DNA from: Pseudobutyrivibrio sp.
Lineage (GTDB): Bacteria > Bacillota > Clostridia > Lachnospirales > Lachnospiraceae
DNA: 64,000 bases
Direction: 5' to 3'
Assembly (NCBI GenBank): GCA_024697025.1
Contig: JAILGH010000008.1
Coordinates: 1-64,000, forward strand
Shown: positions 45,976-55,230 of the stretch, piece after piece
Position numbering within the stretch: position 1 is the first letter of the stretch
Layout: every line of letters starts with the position of its first letter
The notes under the pieces: model-generated
What the model saw: the letters and a program-made list of their open reading frames with translations, nothing else
Database searches by the model: none
Told to the model about the DNA's origin: nothing
Translations under genes and position numbers: made by a program

Positions 45976-47152
45976 AGTATTCGCCGTTTTTGTATCGTGT
46001 GATAAGCTTTTCGATACGACCATAAGGGTTGAGGAGCTCTGAGATAGAGCAATCATGGTTGAGTGTATCGATGATGTATGCGATGTACTTAGACATATCA
46101 CACTTGATAAAGTAGTCCTTGCTTTGAACTTCATCTGTGAGGTAGGTAAGGTTGGTTGTAACAACCTTGTATATGATGCCCTCAGCAACTGCCTGGTCAA
46201 ACTTTGCCATACCGTTGGTGAAAAGACCAAAGGTAGCAACTACAAAGATACGATTAGCGTTACGCTTCTTGAGCTCTGTAGCTACATCTATCATTGACTC
46301 ACCAGAAGAAATCATATCATCAACGATGATAACGTCCTTGCCGGCAACGTCATTACCAAGGAATTCGTGAGCGACGATTGGATTGCGGCCATCAACTATG
46401 CGGCTGTAATCACGACGCTTGTAGAACATACCAACATTAACACCTAAAACAGAGGCCATATATACGGCTCTCTTTGTACCACCTTCATCAGGAGAGATGA
46501 TCATAAGATGATCATTATCAAGCTTTAAGTCCTTGCAGTTCTTGAGGATGCCCTTAAGGAACTGATAGGTAGGAGATACTGTCTCAAAGCTGTGAAGTGG
46601 AATAGCATTCTGTACACGTGGGTCGTGAGCATCAAATGTGATGATGTTGTCTACGCCCATGTTAACAAGCTCTTGAAGAGCCATTGCACAATCAAGCGAT
46701 TCACGAGCACTTCTACGGTGCTGTCTTCCCTCATAGAGGAAAGGAATAATAACAGTGATACGTTTTGCCTTGCCCATGGCAGCTGCGATTATACGCTTAA
46801 GATCGCAGTAGATATCATCTGGGCTCATGTGGTTCTCGTGACCACATACAGTGTAAGTGAGGCTGTAATTAGTAACATCAACAAGGATGTATAAATCGAG
46901 ACCTCTAACCGACTGGTTGATAACACCCTTTCCTTCACCTGAACCAAAGCGAGGACACTCTGCATCTACAATGTAGGAATCACTACGGTAGCCAGCAAGA
47001 GTAATAATAGATTGGTCGCTTTTGCGTTCCTGTCTCCACTGAAGTAAGTAATCGTTAACGCGCTCTGCGATGGCTTCACAGCTCTTGTGAGGGATTAACC
47101 CAAGCTCTGCCATAGGTGGTGTGTTTTCCAACACGATTTCATTGTTTGGCAT
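45974..47152 (-). CDS. prs: ribose-phosphate pyrophosphokinase
   Basis: A 392-residue PRPP synthase: ribose-5-phosphate + ATP to PRPP + AMP, feeding purine, pyrimidine, His and Trp synthesis. The PRPP loop is VIIVDDMISSGES, the metal/ATP part is TFDAHDPRVQN, and the flexible catalytic loop is in YEGRQHRRSARES. It is about 75 residues longer than bacterial prs of 315 residues, with an N-terminal extension. This long form is common in Lachnospiraceae as a second PRPP synthase. AAGGAG precedes the ATG. It lies 20 nt after the helicase-loader gene and is probably co-transcribed with it. Confidence 0.88.
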   Translation of the reverse strand: MPNNEIVLENTPPMAELGLIPHKSCEAIAERVNDYLLQWRQERKSDQSIITLAGYRSDSYIVDAECPRFGSGEGKGVINQSVRGLDLYILVDVTNYSLTYTVCGHENHMSPDDIYCDLKRIIAAAMGKAKRITVIIPFLYEGRQHRRSARESLDCAMALQELVNMGVDNIITFDAHDPRVQNAIPLHSFETVSPTYQFLKGILKNCKDLKLDNDHLMIISPDEGGTKRAVYMASVLGVNVGMFYKRRDYSRIVDGRNPIVAHEFLGNDVAGKDVIIVDDMISSGESMIDVATELKKRNANRIFVVATFGLFTNGMAKFDQAVAEGIIYKVVTTNLTYLTDEVQSKDYFIKCDMSKYIAYIIDTLNHDCSISELLNPYGRIEKLITRYKNGEY

Positions 47153-47172
47153 GTTTTGCTCCTTGAAAATAT

Positions 47173-48162
47173 TTATTTGTTAATTACTTTCTTGATTCGG
47201 ATATCCTCACCAATAAGCTTAATCGGCTCGTAGTAAGAAAATACCCGTGAAGTAATACGTTCACTGTATGTATCACGCATATCCTCTAGAGAGAGATTGG
47301 TAGAAATAATTGTCGATTTGTTCTGTAAAAGTCTCTCGTTAAGGCACTGGAACAACCTTGCAGTTGTGAAAGAGTTTTGGAACTCAGTGCCCAAGTCGTC
47401 TATGATAAGTAAATCACAGTCAAATATATGCTCATTTAAATCCTCTGCCGAGGAATTCTTTTTGAAAGTCTGTTCTTCAAATACGCGGAAAAGCTCAAAA
47501 GCTGTGAAGTAAACAACTGATACTCCCTCATCTAAAAGAGCCTTCGCTATGCAGTTGGAAAGAAAGGTCTTACCACACCCTGTCTGCCCAAGCAACAAGA
47601 GATTACCACCATTTGTCTTAAAATTCTGCACAAAGTTTTGCGCTCTTTCTAAGGCTATTTGTGCAGTAGCCCGAGCGCTAACGTCAGAATTACCCTCAAA
47701 GTAATTATCGTCGTATACATTTAAGTTAAAACGGTCAAAATTTTCTTTAGAAAGAATGGTGCTAATATTTGACTGTTTGTAAACAATATTAATAGCTGCC
47801 TGCTTGAAACAGTGGCAGCGCTTGCCATCGATAAAGCCAGTATCCTTGCAATCAGGACAATCATAAGGTGGCTCAAGATAATCTGCTGGAAAACCAGCTG
47901 CCTCAAGCATAGCCGCGCGCTTCTCTCTCAATTCTGCAAGCTTGCGTCTAGAAGCGGCTGCCGCCTCTGCAATATCCTGACCCTCAAATATAGCGGTAAT
48001 AGATGAAATTGAAACTTTTGAGACTTCTTCATCCAACTGAGAAAGTGCAGGAATAGCAGCATAAACTTCATCAGTACGATATGAAACAATTTGGTTGTTA
48101 CGTGCCTGCTTATGATTGTATTGACGCATAAGTGCATCATACTGCTCATTAGATAGTGCCAT
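47173..48162 (-). CDS. DnaI/DnaC-type helicase loader ATPase
   Basis: A 329-residue protein. The N-terminal part has a zinc-finger-like CPDCKDTGFIDGKRCHC (about 101-117), as in DnaI. The AAA+ domain follows: Walker A GQTGCGKTF, Walker B LLIIDDLG, and an arginine-containing SERITSRVF near the C terminus. It should load the replicative helicase DnaB/DnaC onto single-stranded DNA. GGGGGATT lies before the ATG. It follows dnaD by 15 nt; DnaD and DnaI act in the same primosome. Confidence 0.9.
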   Translation of the reverse strand: MALSNEQYDALMRQYNHKQARNNQIVSYRTDEVYAAIPALSQLDEEVSKVSISSITAIFEGQDIAEAAAASRRKLAELREKRAAMLEAAGFPADYLEPPYDCPDCKDTGFIDGKRCHCFKQAAINIVYKQSNISTILSKENFDRFNLNVYDDNYFEGNSDVSARATAQIALERAQNFVQNFKTNGGNLLLLGQTGCGKTFLSNCIAKALLDEGVSVVYFTAFELFRVFEEQTFKKNSSAEDLNEHIFDCDLLIIDDLGTEFQNSFTTARLFQCLNERLLQNKSTIISTNLSLEDMRDTYSERITSRVFSYYEPIKLIGEDIRIKKVINK

Positions 48163-48177
48163 GTAAATCCCCCTTTT

Positions 48178-49275
48178 TTAATTACCCAACAGTTTCTTCT
48201 CCAAAGCAGCGAAGTCGTACTCTCGCTGTGAAAAGTTGTGGAACTTGTTATTTGCCTTAGGCTTCTGACCTTGTGTGCTGCCGTTTCTAACACGGTTAGC
48301 AGATGAAAGCTTTGACACAGAAGCAGTAGCAAATTCCTGATCTAGGCGACCTATGTCGTCCAAGGTCTTGACCGCTGATTTCTTCCAGCTTGTAAGGATT
48401 GAATCTGCATACTTGAAAGATGGTTTGTTGGTGGAAACCACTGTACGCTTGCAAGCTTCGCAAATAATGTCTAATCCAAAGCTGTATGTGTTCGTCCATT
48501 TATCTATGTAGCTAAGCTCTGATTCAATAAGGTCCCTACCGGAGATGCCAAAGGCCTTCATGATGGAATAAACAGTGTTGTTGCGAGAAGAACTAGAATG
48601 TCTAGCTGCTTCTACTGTTGTGATACCATCCTCAGCCCAGTTTCTGGCAACTGTGTCCATGTAGTGGAAACTATTGTGACCATTGCTTAGGCAAGTCTCA
48701 ATAAGATATTCAATCAAATCGAGACTCATGTGTAAGCCATCATACCAGAACAAAAGTGTATTGGTGTCTGAGTAAGATAGCGGACGACCTAAATAAGTCT
48801 GGGTGGCAAAGATTAAATCTTCAACTGCCTCCTCTTCCTTGAAGGCATCAAGCTCGTCGGCGCTGTAGCTTGGACGAACCGCCGCCTGTCTATTAGATGA
48901 AACTGCAGGAGCGACAGCCTCGGTAGCTGTGCTTAAACCTACAGCGTTATTTACGGATGTGAACGAAGAACCAGTTCCATTCACATCAACTAAGCAGATT
49001 CCTGAAAGCTCGTTATCTGAGGTGTACTCAAGATGAAGCAGGCCAACTTTCTCCCAATAAAGTAAAGCGCGCATTACGTCTTTTTCTGTGTGGTCCAAGC
49101 AGTCCGCCAACTGCCCGATGGAAAATTCGATTCCATCGTTGTTTAGACAACGAAGTAGATAAAGGTAAATCTTGACGTATTCCCCATTGGCATCTTTCAT
49201 GAAATCATCGATAAAAGTATTAGAAACACAAGTGAATCCTGCGTTATTACTTGTATGCAACATGATGTCAGCCAT
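48178..49275 (-). CDS. DnaD-domain replication initiation protein
   Basis: A 365-residue protein. The N-terminal winged-helix DnaD/DnaB domain (IYLYLLRCLNNDGIEFSIGQLADCLDHTEKDVMRAL) is followed by two DnaD-like DDBH2 segments (around 155-225 and 235-305; YLGRPLSYSDTNTLLFWYDGL and YSIMKAFGISG regions) and a basic C terminus. It is longer than B. subtilis DnaD (232) because the second domain is repeated, as in DnaB. It remodels DNA at the origin and recruits the helicase loader encoded next. AAGGAGA before the ATG. Four DnaA boxes lie in the upstream region. Confidence 0.88.
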   Translation of the reverse strand: MADIMLHTSNNAGFTCVSNTFIDDFMKDANGEYVKIYLYLLRCLNNDGIEFSIGQLADCLDHTEKDVMRALLYWEKVGLLHLEYTSDNELSGICLVDVNGTGSSFTSVNNAVGLSTATEAVAPAVSSNRQAAVRPSYSADELDAFKEEEAVEDLIFATQTYLGRPLSYSDTNTLLFWYDGLHMSLDLIEYLIETCLSNGHNSFHYMDTVARNWAEDGITTVEAARHSSSSRNNTVYSIMKAFGISGRDLIESELSYIDKWTNTYSFGLDIICEACKRTVVSTNKPSFKYADSILTSWKKSAVKTLDDIGRLDQEFATASVSKLSSANRVRNGSTQGQKPKANNKFHNFSQREYDFAALEKKLLGN

Positions 49276-49350
49276 AATATTATCCTCTCCTTAATAACCT
49301 GAGGCAAATTATAGCAAAATAATTTTAAAAAGAAAAGGGGAGAAGGGCCG

Positions 49351-49375
49351 CAAACCCTTGTAAATAAAGGGTTTG
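49351..49375. terminator. hairpin between murC and dnaD
   Basis: CAAACCCTT/AAGGGTTTG stem with a 7-nt loop. It is 3' to murC on the minus strand, but no T run follows, so its termination strength is uncertain. Confidence 0.45.
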
Positions 49376-49382
49376 TGAGTGT

Positions 49383-49487
49383 TGTGGATAATGTGGAAAA
49401 GTATTACAAGTTTAGAAAAAAAAGGATAAAAAAATCCACATTTTTGTGCATAAGAATTAAGCAAAAAAATGTGGATAATGTGGATAA
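49383..49487 (-). promoter_or_regulatory. cluster of four DnaA boxes upstream of dnaD
   Basis: Minus-strand TTATCCACA at 49383-49391, 49470-49478 and 49479-49487, and TTATGCACA at 49445-49453. All four match TTATNCACA exactly and have the same orientation; the last two are directly adjacent. Intervening sequence is A+T-rich. Position between murC and dnaD suggests DnaA control of the dnaD-dnaI operon. Confidence 0.75.
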
Positions 49488-50867
49488 CTACCTGTTAAGT
49501 AAGTTTTCGCCTACTAAATAGACGTTTCCGGCACCCATAGTTATCAACAAGTCATTGTTGACAATATTTTTTTCTAAAAATTTTTCACAGGCGTCAAAAG
49601 AACCTAAATAATGTACTTCAGTTCCAAGCTTTTCTATTCTATCTGCAATATCCTTTGAGCTGACTCCGTAAACATCTGGCTCTCTAGCTGCATAGATGTC
49701 AGCAAGAAGTACTACGTCCGCTGCGCTAAGAGCCTCAGCGAAATCATCTAAAAAGCTAAGTGTACGTGTGTATGTGTGAGGCTGGAAGCAAACAACCACT
49801 CTGTTGTGAGGATAGTTTGCAGCAGCTGATAAGCTAGCCTTAATCTCTGTTGGATGATGAGCGTAGTCATCAACCACAGTTGCACCCTTATAGGTACCTT
49901 TAAGTTCGAACCTGCGGTGAGCACCACCAAACTTTGCAAGACCTGCCTTAATGTGGTCATAGCTGATACCCATTTCCAAACAAAGAGCAATAGCAGAAAG
50001 AGCGTTGCTGATGTTGTGGTCTCCAGGTACATTTAGGTTAACTTTATCAAGAGACTTTCCGTTGTAAACAGGAACAAAGCTTGCAAAGCCCTTTTCATTA
50101 TAAGAAATATCTGTAGGAACTATATCGGCATCGCCCTTTAATGAATAGGTGATGACCTTGCAGTTAAGCCCCTCAGTAAAATATTTAACATCTTCAATCT
50201 CGTTGTTGATGATAAGGATACCATCGGCTGAAGTATTTGTAGCAAACTTCTTAAAGGAAGCACGATAATTTTCAAGATTCTTGAAAAAGTCCAAGTGGTC
50301 CGCTTCTACATTTAAGATAATGTTGTACTTAGGAAAGAATGAATGATAGCTGTTGGTGTACTCACAAGCTTCTGTGATAAAAATGTCGCTATCTCCAACG
50401 TGCACATTGCTGTGAATGGCATCGAGGATACCGCCCACAGAAATGGTAGGGTCCTCTGCTGTCTCAAGGAGAATCTGGCTAATCATGGATGTGGTGGTTG
50501 TCTTGCCGTGAGTACCAGAAACTGTGATAGAGCGAGTGTAGTTGGCCATAATCTCTCCAAGTAGCTCTGCTCTTGTAAGCATTGGCTTGCCTGAAGCCTT
50601 GGCTGCAACAAACTCTGGATTGTCATCTGCAATAGCTGCTGTATATACAATAAGATCTATGTCATCGGTAATGTTGGCAGCGGCCTGAGGATAAGAAACC
50701 TTAGCTCCAAGAGCCTCAAGATGCTTAGTCAAGTCAGAGCATTCCCTGTCAGAGCCAGAGATAGTAAAGCCTGCGCCAAGCAATATTTCAGCTAAACCGC
50801 TCATGCTTATACCGCCTATTCCGATGAAATGTACATGTATTTTGTTGTCAAAGTTTAATTTGTACAT
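49488..50867 (-). CDS. murC: UDP-N-acetylmuramate--L-alanine ligase
   Basis: A 459-residue cytoplasmic Mur ligase that adds L-Ala to UDP-MurNAc with ATP, the first peptide step of peptidoglycan precursor synthesis. Domain 1 has GIGGISMSGLAEILLGAGFTISGSD, the ATP loop is SGTHGKTTTTSMI, and the Mur-ligase marks EACEY, NVEADHLDFF, DDYAHHPTEI and FQPHTYTR follow in order. AGAAGGAA precedes the ATG. Single gene facing away from glgC. Confidence 0.95.
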   Translation of the reverse strand: MYKLNFDNKIHVHFIGIGGISMSGLAEILLGAGFTISGSDRECSDLTKHLEALGAKVSYPQAAANITDDIDLIVYTAAIADDNPEFVAAKASGKPMLTRAELLGEIMANYTRSITVSGTHGKTTTTSMISQILLETAEDPTISVGGILDAIHSNVHVGDSDIFITEACEYTNSYHSFFPKYNIILNVEADHLDFFKNLENYRASFKKFATNTSADGILIINNEIEDVKYFTEGLNCKVITYSLKGDADIVPTDISYNEKGFASFVPVYNGKSLDKVNLNVPGDHNISNALSAIALCLEMGISYDHIKAGLAKFGGAHRRFELKGTYKGATVVDDYAHHPTEIKASLSAAANYPHNRVVVCFQPHTYTRTLSFLDDFAEALSAADVVLLADIYAAREPDVYGVSSKDIADRIEKLGTEVHYLGSFDACEKFLEKNIVNNDLLITMGAGNVYLVGENLLNR

Positions 50868-51211
50868 GATGTATTCCTTCTTATTAAAAATTTCTCAACT
50901 TAAATACATTAAACCCAAACGCGATTTGTTTCAAGTCTTTTTGAACATTCAAAAAGGTCGAAGTTGAATAAAAAATATATTGTTTCGACATATTGATGGC
51001 AAGTTGTCAAACTATTAGCGAAGATACGGTAAAAAATTACGAATATTATTGCGACTATTTTGACACTTTGCTATACTGATTACATAGATTGTGGATATTG
51101 TCGAGGCAGACTGTCCATGCTTTAGATTTCCGAGTGCAGATGTATTTTAGAAATCAAGGGGAGTGCACGGGGTTTTTAGCACATCCTTCACTGACACCAT
51201 GAGAAAGGCAG
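50868..51211. other. intergenic region between murC and glgC
   Basis: No gene. A plus-strand promoter TTGCGA (51049-51054), 17 nt, TATACT (51072-51077) would start a leader of about 130 nt before glgC. A small hairpin CTTTTTGAA/TTCAAAAAG (50937-50956) lies nearer to murC. In the leader GAGTGCA occurs twice and GATTTC/GAAATC can pair, but no known riboswitch is recognised. Confidence 0.45.
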
Positions 51212-52495
51212 ATGATAGGGATGATTAGAAAAGAGATGATTGCAATGCTTCTTGCTGGCGGGCAAGGAAGCAGATTGGGCGTGCTAACGTCCGATGTTGC
51301 AAAGCCAGCAGTTTCTTTCGGGGGGAAATATCGTATTATTGACTTCCCTCTTTCAAATTGTATCAATTCAGGAATTGATACCGTTGGCGTTCTTACTCAG
51401 TATCAACCATTGGTTCTGAATTCTCATATTGGAATCGGTATTCCATGGGATTTGGATAGAAACAATGGAGGTGTGACAGTTCTTCCACCATATGAGAAGA
51501 GCGACACTAGTGAGTGGTATTCTGGAACCGCCAATGCAATTTTCCAGAACCTTAAATACATGGAAAATTATAATCCTGAGTATGTACTTATTCTTTCGGG
51601 CGACCACATCTACAAGATGGATTATGAAGCCATGTTAGATTTTCATAAAAGTAAAGGTGCAGAGGTTACGATTGCGGTAATACCTGTGCCTATTGAGGAA
51701 GCATCAAGATTTGGTGTTGTCATAGCAGACGACGAAAAACGCATAAGCGAATTTGAGGAAAAGCCAGCTGAGCCACGAAGTAACTTAGCTTCCATGGGAA
51801 TATATATATTCAGTTGGAAAGCACTTAAGGAATCACTTTTGGCGCTTAGAGAGCAGAGTAATTGTGATTTTGGAAAGCACATTATTCCGTATCTACACGA
51901 AAAGGGTTCACCAATGTACGCCTACGAATTTAACAGCTATTGGAAGGACGTAGGTACCTTGGGTTCATATTGGGAAGCCAATATGGAGCTTATCGATTTA
52001 ATTCCAGAGTTTAACTTGTACGAAGAATTCTGGAAGATATACACCAACCAAAACATAATTGAGCCGCAATTTGTTGCAAGCACAGCGGTGGTGGAAAAGG
52101 CGATTGTTGGTGCGGGCGCACAGATATACGGAGAGATTTACAATTCAGTATTGGGCGCAGGCGTTGTAATAGAAGAAGGCACAATCGTCCGTGATTCGAT
52201 TATCATGGAAGGAGCCATAATCGGTAAGAACTGTGTTTTGGACAAAGCAATCATCGCAGAGAACACAGTGATTGGCGAGGGAACTAAGATTGGCCAAGGG
52301 GAGGAAGCAACCAGCAAGCTAAATGCAAGCATATATTCATTTGGACTTGCGGTAATCGGAGAGAATTCAGTTATCCCTGCAAATGTAACTATAGGCAAGA
52401 ATACAGCTATCAAAGGCGAGACTAGCGAAGCGGATTATCCTGACGGACAGTTAGCTAGTGGCGGCTACATTATCAAGGCAGGTGATCGATTATGA
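51212..52495 (+). CDS. glgC: glucose-1-phosphate adenylyltransferase, catalytic subunit
   Basis: A 427-residue nucleotidyltransferase that makes ADP-glucose from glucose-1-P and ATP for glycogen synthesis. Marks: [23 protein letters not shown] (pyrophosphorylase loop), [20 protein letters not shown] (metal Asp), FEEKPAEP, and a C-terminal left-handed beta helix with hexapeptide repeats ([20 protein letters not shown]). The ATG at 51212 has AAAGG only 3 nt away; the ATG nine bases later is an alternative. Its stop overlaps the glgD start (ATGA), so GlgC and GlgD should be made in equal amounts. Confidence 0.94.
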   Translation: MIGMIRKEMIAMLLAGGQGSRLGVLTSDVAKPAVSFGGKYRIIDFPLSNCINSGIDTVGVLTQYQPLVLNSHIGIGIPWDLDRNNGGVTVLPPYEKSDTSEWYSGTANAIFQNLKYMENYNPEYVLILSGDHIYKMDYEAMLDFHKSKGAEVTIAVIPVPIEEASRFGVVIADDEKRISEFEEKPAEPRSNLASMGIYIFSWKALKESLLALREQSNCDFGKHIIPYLHEKGSPMYAYEFNSYWKDVGTLGSYWEANMELIDLIPEFNLYEEFWKIYTNQNIIEPQFVASTAVVEKAIVGAGAQIYGEIYNSVLGAGVVIEEGTIVRDSIIMEGAIIGKNCVLDKAIIAENTVIGEGTKIGQGEEATSKLNASIYSFGLAVIGENSVIPANVTIGKNTAIKGETSEADYPDGQLASGGYIIKAGDRL

Positions 52496-53625
52496 AAGCA
52501 TTAGGTATTATTCTGGCGGGTGGAAACAGCAGTAGAATGCAGAATCTTACTGACAAGCGAGCCATAGCTGCTATGCCGGTGGGAGGCAGTTACAGATGTA
52601 TCGATTTTGTCTTATCTAATATGACAAATTCTCACATCCAAACTGTTGCTGTGCTATCCCAGTACAACGCTCGTTCCTTAAACGAGCATCTTAATTCATC
52701 AAAATGGTGGAACTTCGGTAGAAAGCAGGGAGGTCTCTTCCTTTTCACACCGACAGTCACCACAAACAATAGCTGGTGGTATAGAGGTACCGCCGATGCC
52801 ATTTGGCAAAATATTGATTTTCTAAAGAAAAGACACGAGCCTTATGTTATTATAGCTAGCGGTGATTGTGTTTATAAACTTGATTTCAACAAAGTTTTAG
52901 ACTTCCACATCGCAAAACAGGCTGACATAACAGTGGTTTGTGCCAAGCTACCAGAAGGTGACGACATCAATCGTTACGGCGTGGTAGAAATGGATAAGGA
53001 TGGCAGAATCACAGAGTTTGAAGAGAAGCCGATGGTTGCAAAATCGGATACCGTTTCTGCCGGAGTCTACGTTATAAGACGTAGGGCCCTTATAGATTTG
53101 CTAGAGGAGTGCAATAAAGAGGGCAGATACAATTTTGTTACAGACATTCTCATAAGATACAAGAGCATGAAGAAAATCTACGGATACATGATGGAGGGCT
53201 ACTGGTCAAACATCGCTGATGTAGATAGTTACTTCAAGGCAAACATGGATTTCTTAAGAAAGGATGTTAGAGATAATTTCTTCCACACAGAGCCAGGGTT
53301 ATATTCAAAGACCCACGACCTGCCGCCTGCTAAATATAATGCAGGTTCCAACGTTAAAAATTCTCTTGTGGCGGGAGGATGCATCATTAACAGTACTGTA
53401 GAGAATTCTGTACTGTTTAAAAAAGCATTTGTTGGCAACAACTCAGTTGTTAAGAATTGCGTCATTTTAAACGGAGCATACATAGGGGACAACGTGCACG
53501 TAGAGAATTGCATTGTTGAAAGCCATGAGACATTGCTCAGCGGATCCACATACATTGGGGAAGATGGAATCCGCATAGTTACCGGAAACAAAAACAGATA
53601 CGATATGCCAGTTGGGGAGGTATAG
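52492..53625 (+). CDS. glgD: GlgD, regulatory subunit of ADP-glucose pyrophosphorylase
   Basis: A 377-residue GlgC paralogue. It keeps the overall fold ([39 protein letters not shown] and a C-terminal beta helix). The nucleotide loop has NSSRMQ in place of QGSRLG and the FPLSN motif is changed to FVLSN. In Firmicutes GlgD forms a heterotetramer with GlgC and raises its activity. Start in the 4-bp ATGA overlap. The 3' end lies 4 nt before spoVG, so glgC-glgD-spoVG-pth form one run. Confidence 0.93.
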   Translation: MKALGIILAGGNSSRMQNLTDKRAIAAMPVGGSYRCIDFVLSNMTNSHIQTVAVLSQYNARSLNEHLNSSKWWNFGRKQGGLFLFTPTVTTNNSWWYRGTADAIWQNIDFLKKRHEPYVIIASGDCVYKLDFNKVLDFHIAKQADITVVCAKLPEGDDINRYGVVEMDKDGRITEFEEKPMVAKSDTVSAGVYVIRRRALIDLLEECNKEGRYNFVTDILIRYKSMKKIYGYMMEGYWSNIADVDSYFKANMDFLRKDVRDNFFHTEPGLYSKTHDLPPAKYNAGSNVKNSLVAGGCIINSTVENSVLFKKAFVGNNSVVKNCVILNGAYIGDNVHVENCIVESHETLLSGSTYIGEDGIRIVTGNKNRYDMPVGEV

Positions 53626-53629
53626 GACA

Positions 53630-53890
53630 ATGCAAATCACTGATATCAGAATTCGCAAAATCGAAAAAGAAGGTAAGATGAAGGCTGTAGTTTCAGTCAC
53701 AATTGATGAGGAGTTTGTAATTCACGACATCAAGATTATTGAAGGAGACAAGGGACTATTTATCGCGATGCCATCTAGACGTGGTTCAGAGGGCGGCTAC
53801 AAGGATATTGCACATCCAATCCGTTCAACCACAAGAGAGCAGATGCAGACAATGATACTTAACAAGTATAAGGAAGAGTTCCCAGAATAG
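53630..53890 (+). CDS. spoVG: SpoVG family RNA/DNA-binding regulator
   Basis: An 86-residue SpoVG with the diagnostic opening [11 protein letters not shown] and the central [15 protein letters not shown] and [11 protein letters not shown] stretches; the short helical end is [15 protein letters not shown]. SpoVG proteins bind nucleic acid and affect sporulation, division and virulence gene expression. The start ATG is 9 nt after GGGGAGG; an in-frame codon earlier lies in glgD. Its place next to glgD and pth is conserved in related genomes. Confidence 0.95.
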   Translation: MQITDIRIRKIEKEGKMKAVVSVTIDEEFVIHDIKIIEGDKGLFIAMPSRRGSEGGYKDIAHPIRSTTREQMQTMILNKYKEEFPE

Positions 53891-53895
53891 GATTT

Positions 53896-54471
53896 ATGTT
53901 TTTAATTGTTGGTCTAGGCAATCCAGAGAGAAAGTACGATGGAACCAGACATAATGTAGGCTTTGAAGCCATTGATGCTATCGCCCAAAAGTATGGGATA
54001 GATGTTAAACACAAAGAGCATAAGGGCCTTGTTGGAAAAGGCCGAATAAATGGCAAAAAGGTTATGCTGGTAAAGCCTCAGACGTATATGAACCTTAGCG
54101 GAGAATGTATATTTGAGCTGACAGAATACTATGATGTTGACCCTATCACAGAATTGATAGTCATTTCTGATGACGTTTCCCTATCAACAGGAAACATTCG
54201 AGTTCGAAAAAAGGGTAGTGCAGGTGGACATAATGGATTAAAGAGCATCATAGGTTTACTTGATACCAACGAATTCCCTCGTATAAGAGTTGGAGTTGGA
54301 GAGTGTCAAAACGGAGACATGGTAGCCCACGTTTTGGGTCGATATGATTCCGAGGACAGACAGCGAGTAGATGATTCTTTCGAAAAGGTGATTGGTGCTG
54401 TTGAATTGTTCTTAGAGGGACAGTTGGATAGTGCGATGAACAAATATAACGTTAAAGAAAAGATAGAGTAG
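53896..54471 (+). CDS. pth: peptidyl-tRNA hydrolase
   Basis: A 191-residue esterase that frees tRNA from stalled peptidyl-tRNA. The active site is visible: Asn10 region in VGLGNPERKYDGTRHNVGF with catalytic His20, VKPQTYMNLSGE with the binding Asn, and the GGHNGLKSI loop. The start lies 5 nt after spoVG and the ribosome site lies in its last codons. The stop is inside the terminator stem. Confidence 0.95.
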   Translation: MFLIVGLGNPERKYDGTRHNVGFEAIDAIAQKYGIDVKHKEHKGLVGKGRINGKKVMLVKPQTYMNLSGECIFELTEYYDVDPITELIVISDDVSLSTGNIRVRKKGSAGGHNGLKSIIGLLDTNEFPRIRVGVGECQNGDMVAHVLGRYDSEDRQRVDDSFEKVIGAVELFLEGQLDSAMNKYNVKEKIE

Positions 54472-54490
54472 GATACCTACTCTATTTTTT
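54463..54490 (+). terminator. terminator of the glgC-pth operon
   Basis: ATAGAGTAGG-ATA-CCTACTCTAT stem overlapping the pth stop codon, followed directly by a T run. Confidence 0.88.
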
Positions 54491-54494
54491 GTAG

Positions 54495-54577
54495 GTGGAC
54501 CAGGGGGACGGGGCTAGTGGACCATTTTCTTTCGAGTTGCGAGAAAATGGTCCACTAACCCCGTCCCCCTGGTCCAC
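54495..54577. repeat. 83-bp near-perfect palindrome (REP-like)
   Basis: 36-nt arms (54495-54530 and 54542-54577) pair with one G-U around an 11-nt loop. Each arm carries GTGGACCA twice and the block GGGGGACGGGGCTAG. The GGGGCTAG core is shared with the ends of the giant palindrome at 6123-6738. Sequences of this type are scattered in genomes with RAYT transposases; no such transposase is in the window. Confidence 0.85.
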
Positions 54578-54618
54578 TATTCGAAATGTCTACAAACCTT
54601 GATTTTATAGGAAACGTT

Positions 54619-54646
54619 TTTACACATATGTGGCATAAATTATAGA
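54619..54646 (+). promoter_or_regulatory. promoter and candidate BlaI operator
   Basis: TTTACA (54619-54624), 16-nt spacer, TATAGA (54641-54646). The perfect palindrome CACATATGTG (54623-54632) overlaps the -35 end and spacer, the place and ACA/TGT symmetry expected for a BlaI/MecI-type repressor. The leader to blaI would be long (about 175 nt). Confidence 0.45.
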
Positions 54647-54829
54647 ATGTAATAAAATATTTTTGTGATGGCAATTTATAAAAAATGCGAAAACAAGATT
54701 TGTTTAATATTCACTAAATTGCAACTTAAAGGGGCTTAAAAGGCTTTTTTTTAACTTAAACGATTGAAAAAACCGACTAAAAGAAATAGAATGAGTATCA
54801 ATAATGATATTAGTAATGAGGGGAAATGT

Positions 54830-55228
54830 ATGAACTTATCAAAACGCGAAGAGTCCTTAATGGACTATTTTTGGTGCAGTGAAAAGCCACTTACAGCCGA
54901 TGAATTAGAGAAAGAGTTAGCTGAAAAAGGCTGGAATCACGCAGCAATCTTCAGGACAATCAAGTCGTTGGAGGAGAAGAACTTTATTAATGTAGTAGGG
55001 GTGGAAAGGCACAACAAACAATACGCAAGGTTGTTTTCGCCTGCTATTTCACAAGAGGCGTACTATACTAATTATCTGTTAGAAAAAAGAATGCCTAACA
55101 ATGTATTGGAGAGGATATCCGCTGCCATGCTTGGCGTGGGTAACAGGGGCGATAAAAAGGAGGAGGTGATTGAGCGACTCGAAAACATTATCCAAGAAAT
55201 GAAGAAAGAAGGTGAGAACGTAGAGTAA
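54830..55228 (+). CDS. BlaI/MecI-family repressor
   Basis: A 132-residue winged-helix repressor: MNLSKREESLMDYFWCSEKPLTADEL, recognition helix in WNHAAIFRTIKSLEEKNFI and the helical dimer domain after it. Proteins of this family are inactivated by proteolysis started by a BlaR/MecR-type M56 membrane peptidase, which is encoded next. The start ATG follows GAGGGG; an upstream in-frame ATG would add 22 atypical residues. It probably represses its own three-gene operon and possibly distant targets. Confidence 0.9.
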   Translation: MNLSKREESLMDYFWCSEKPLTADELEKELAEKGWNHAAIFRTIKSLEEKNFINVVGVERHNKQYARLFSPAISQEAYYTNYLLEKRMPNNVLERISAAMLGVGNRGDKKEEVIERLENIIQEMKKEGENVE

Positions 55229-55230
55229 AA

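Noticed and set aside
49300..49487. Chromosomal origin of replication
   Set aside because: Four DnaA boxes and A+T-rich sequence are present, but dnaA, dnaN, rpmH and gyrase genes are missing nearby, so DnaA-dependent regulation is the more careful reading.
50868..51211. Structured leader or known riboswitch before glgC
   Set aside because: Only weak partial pairings are seen; they do not match a known class.
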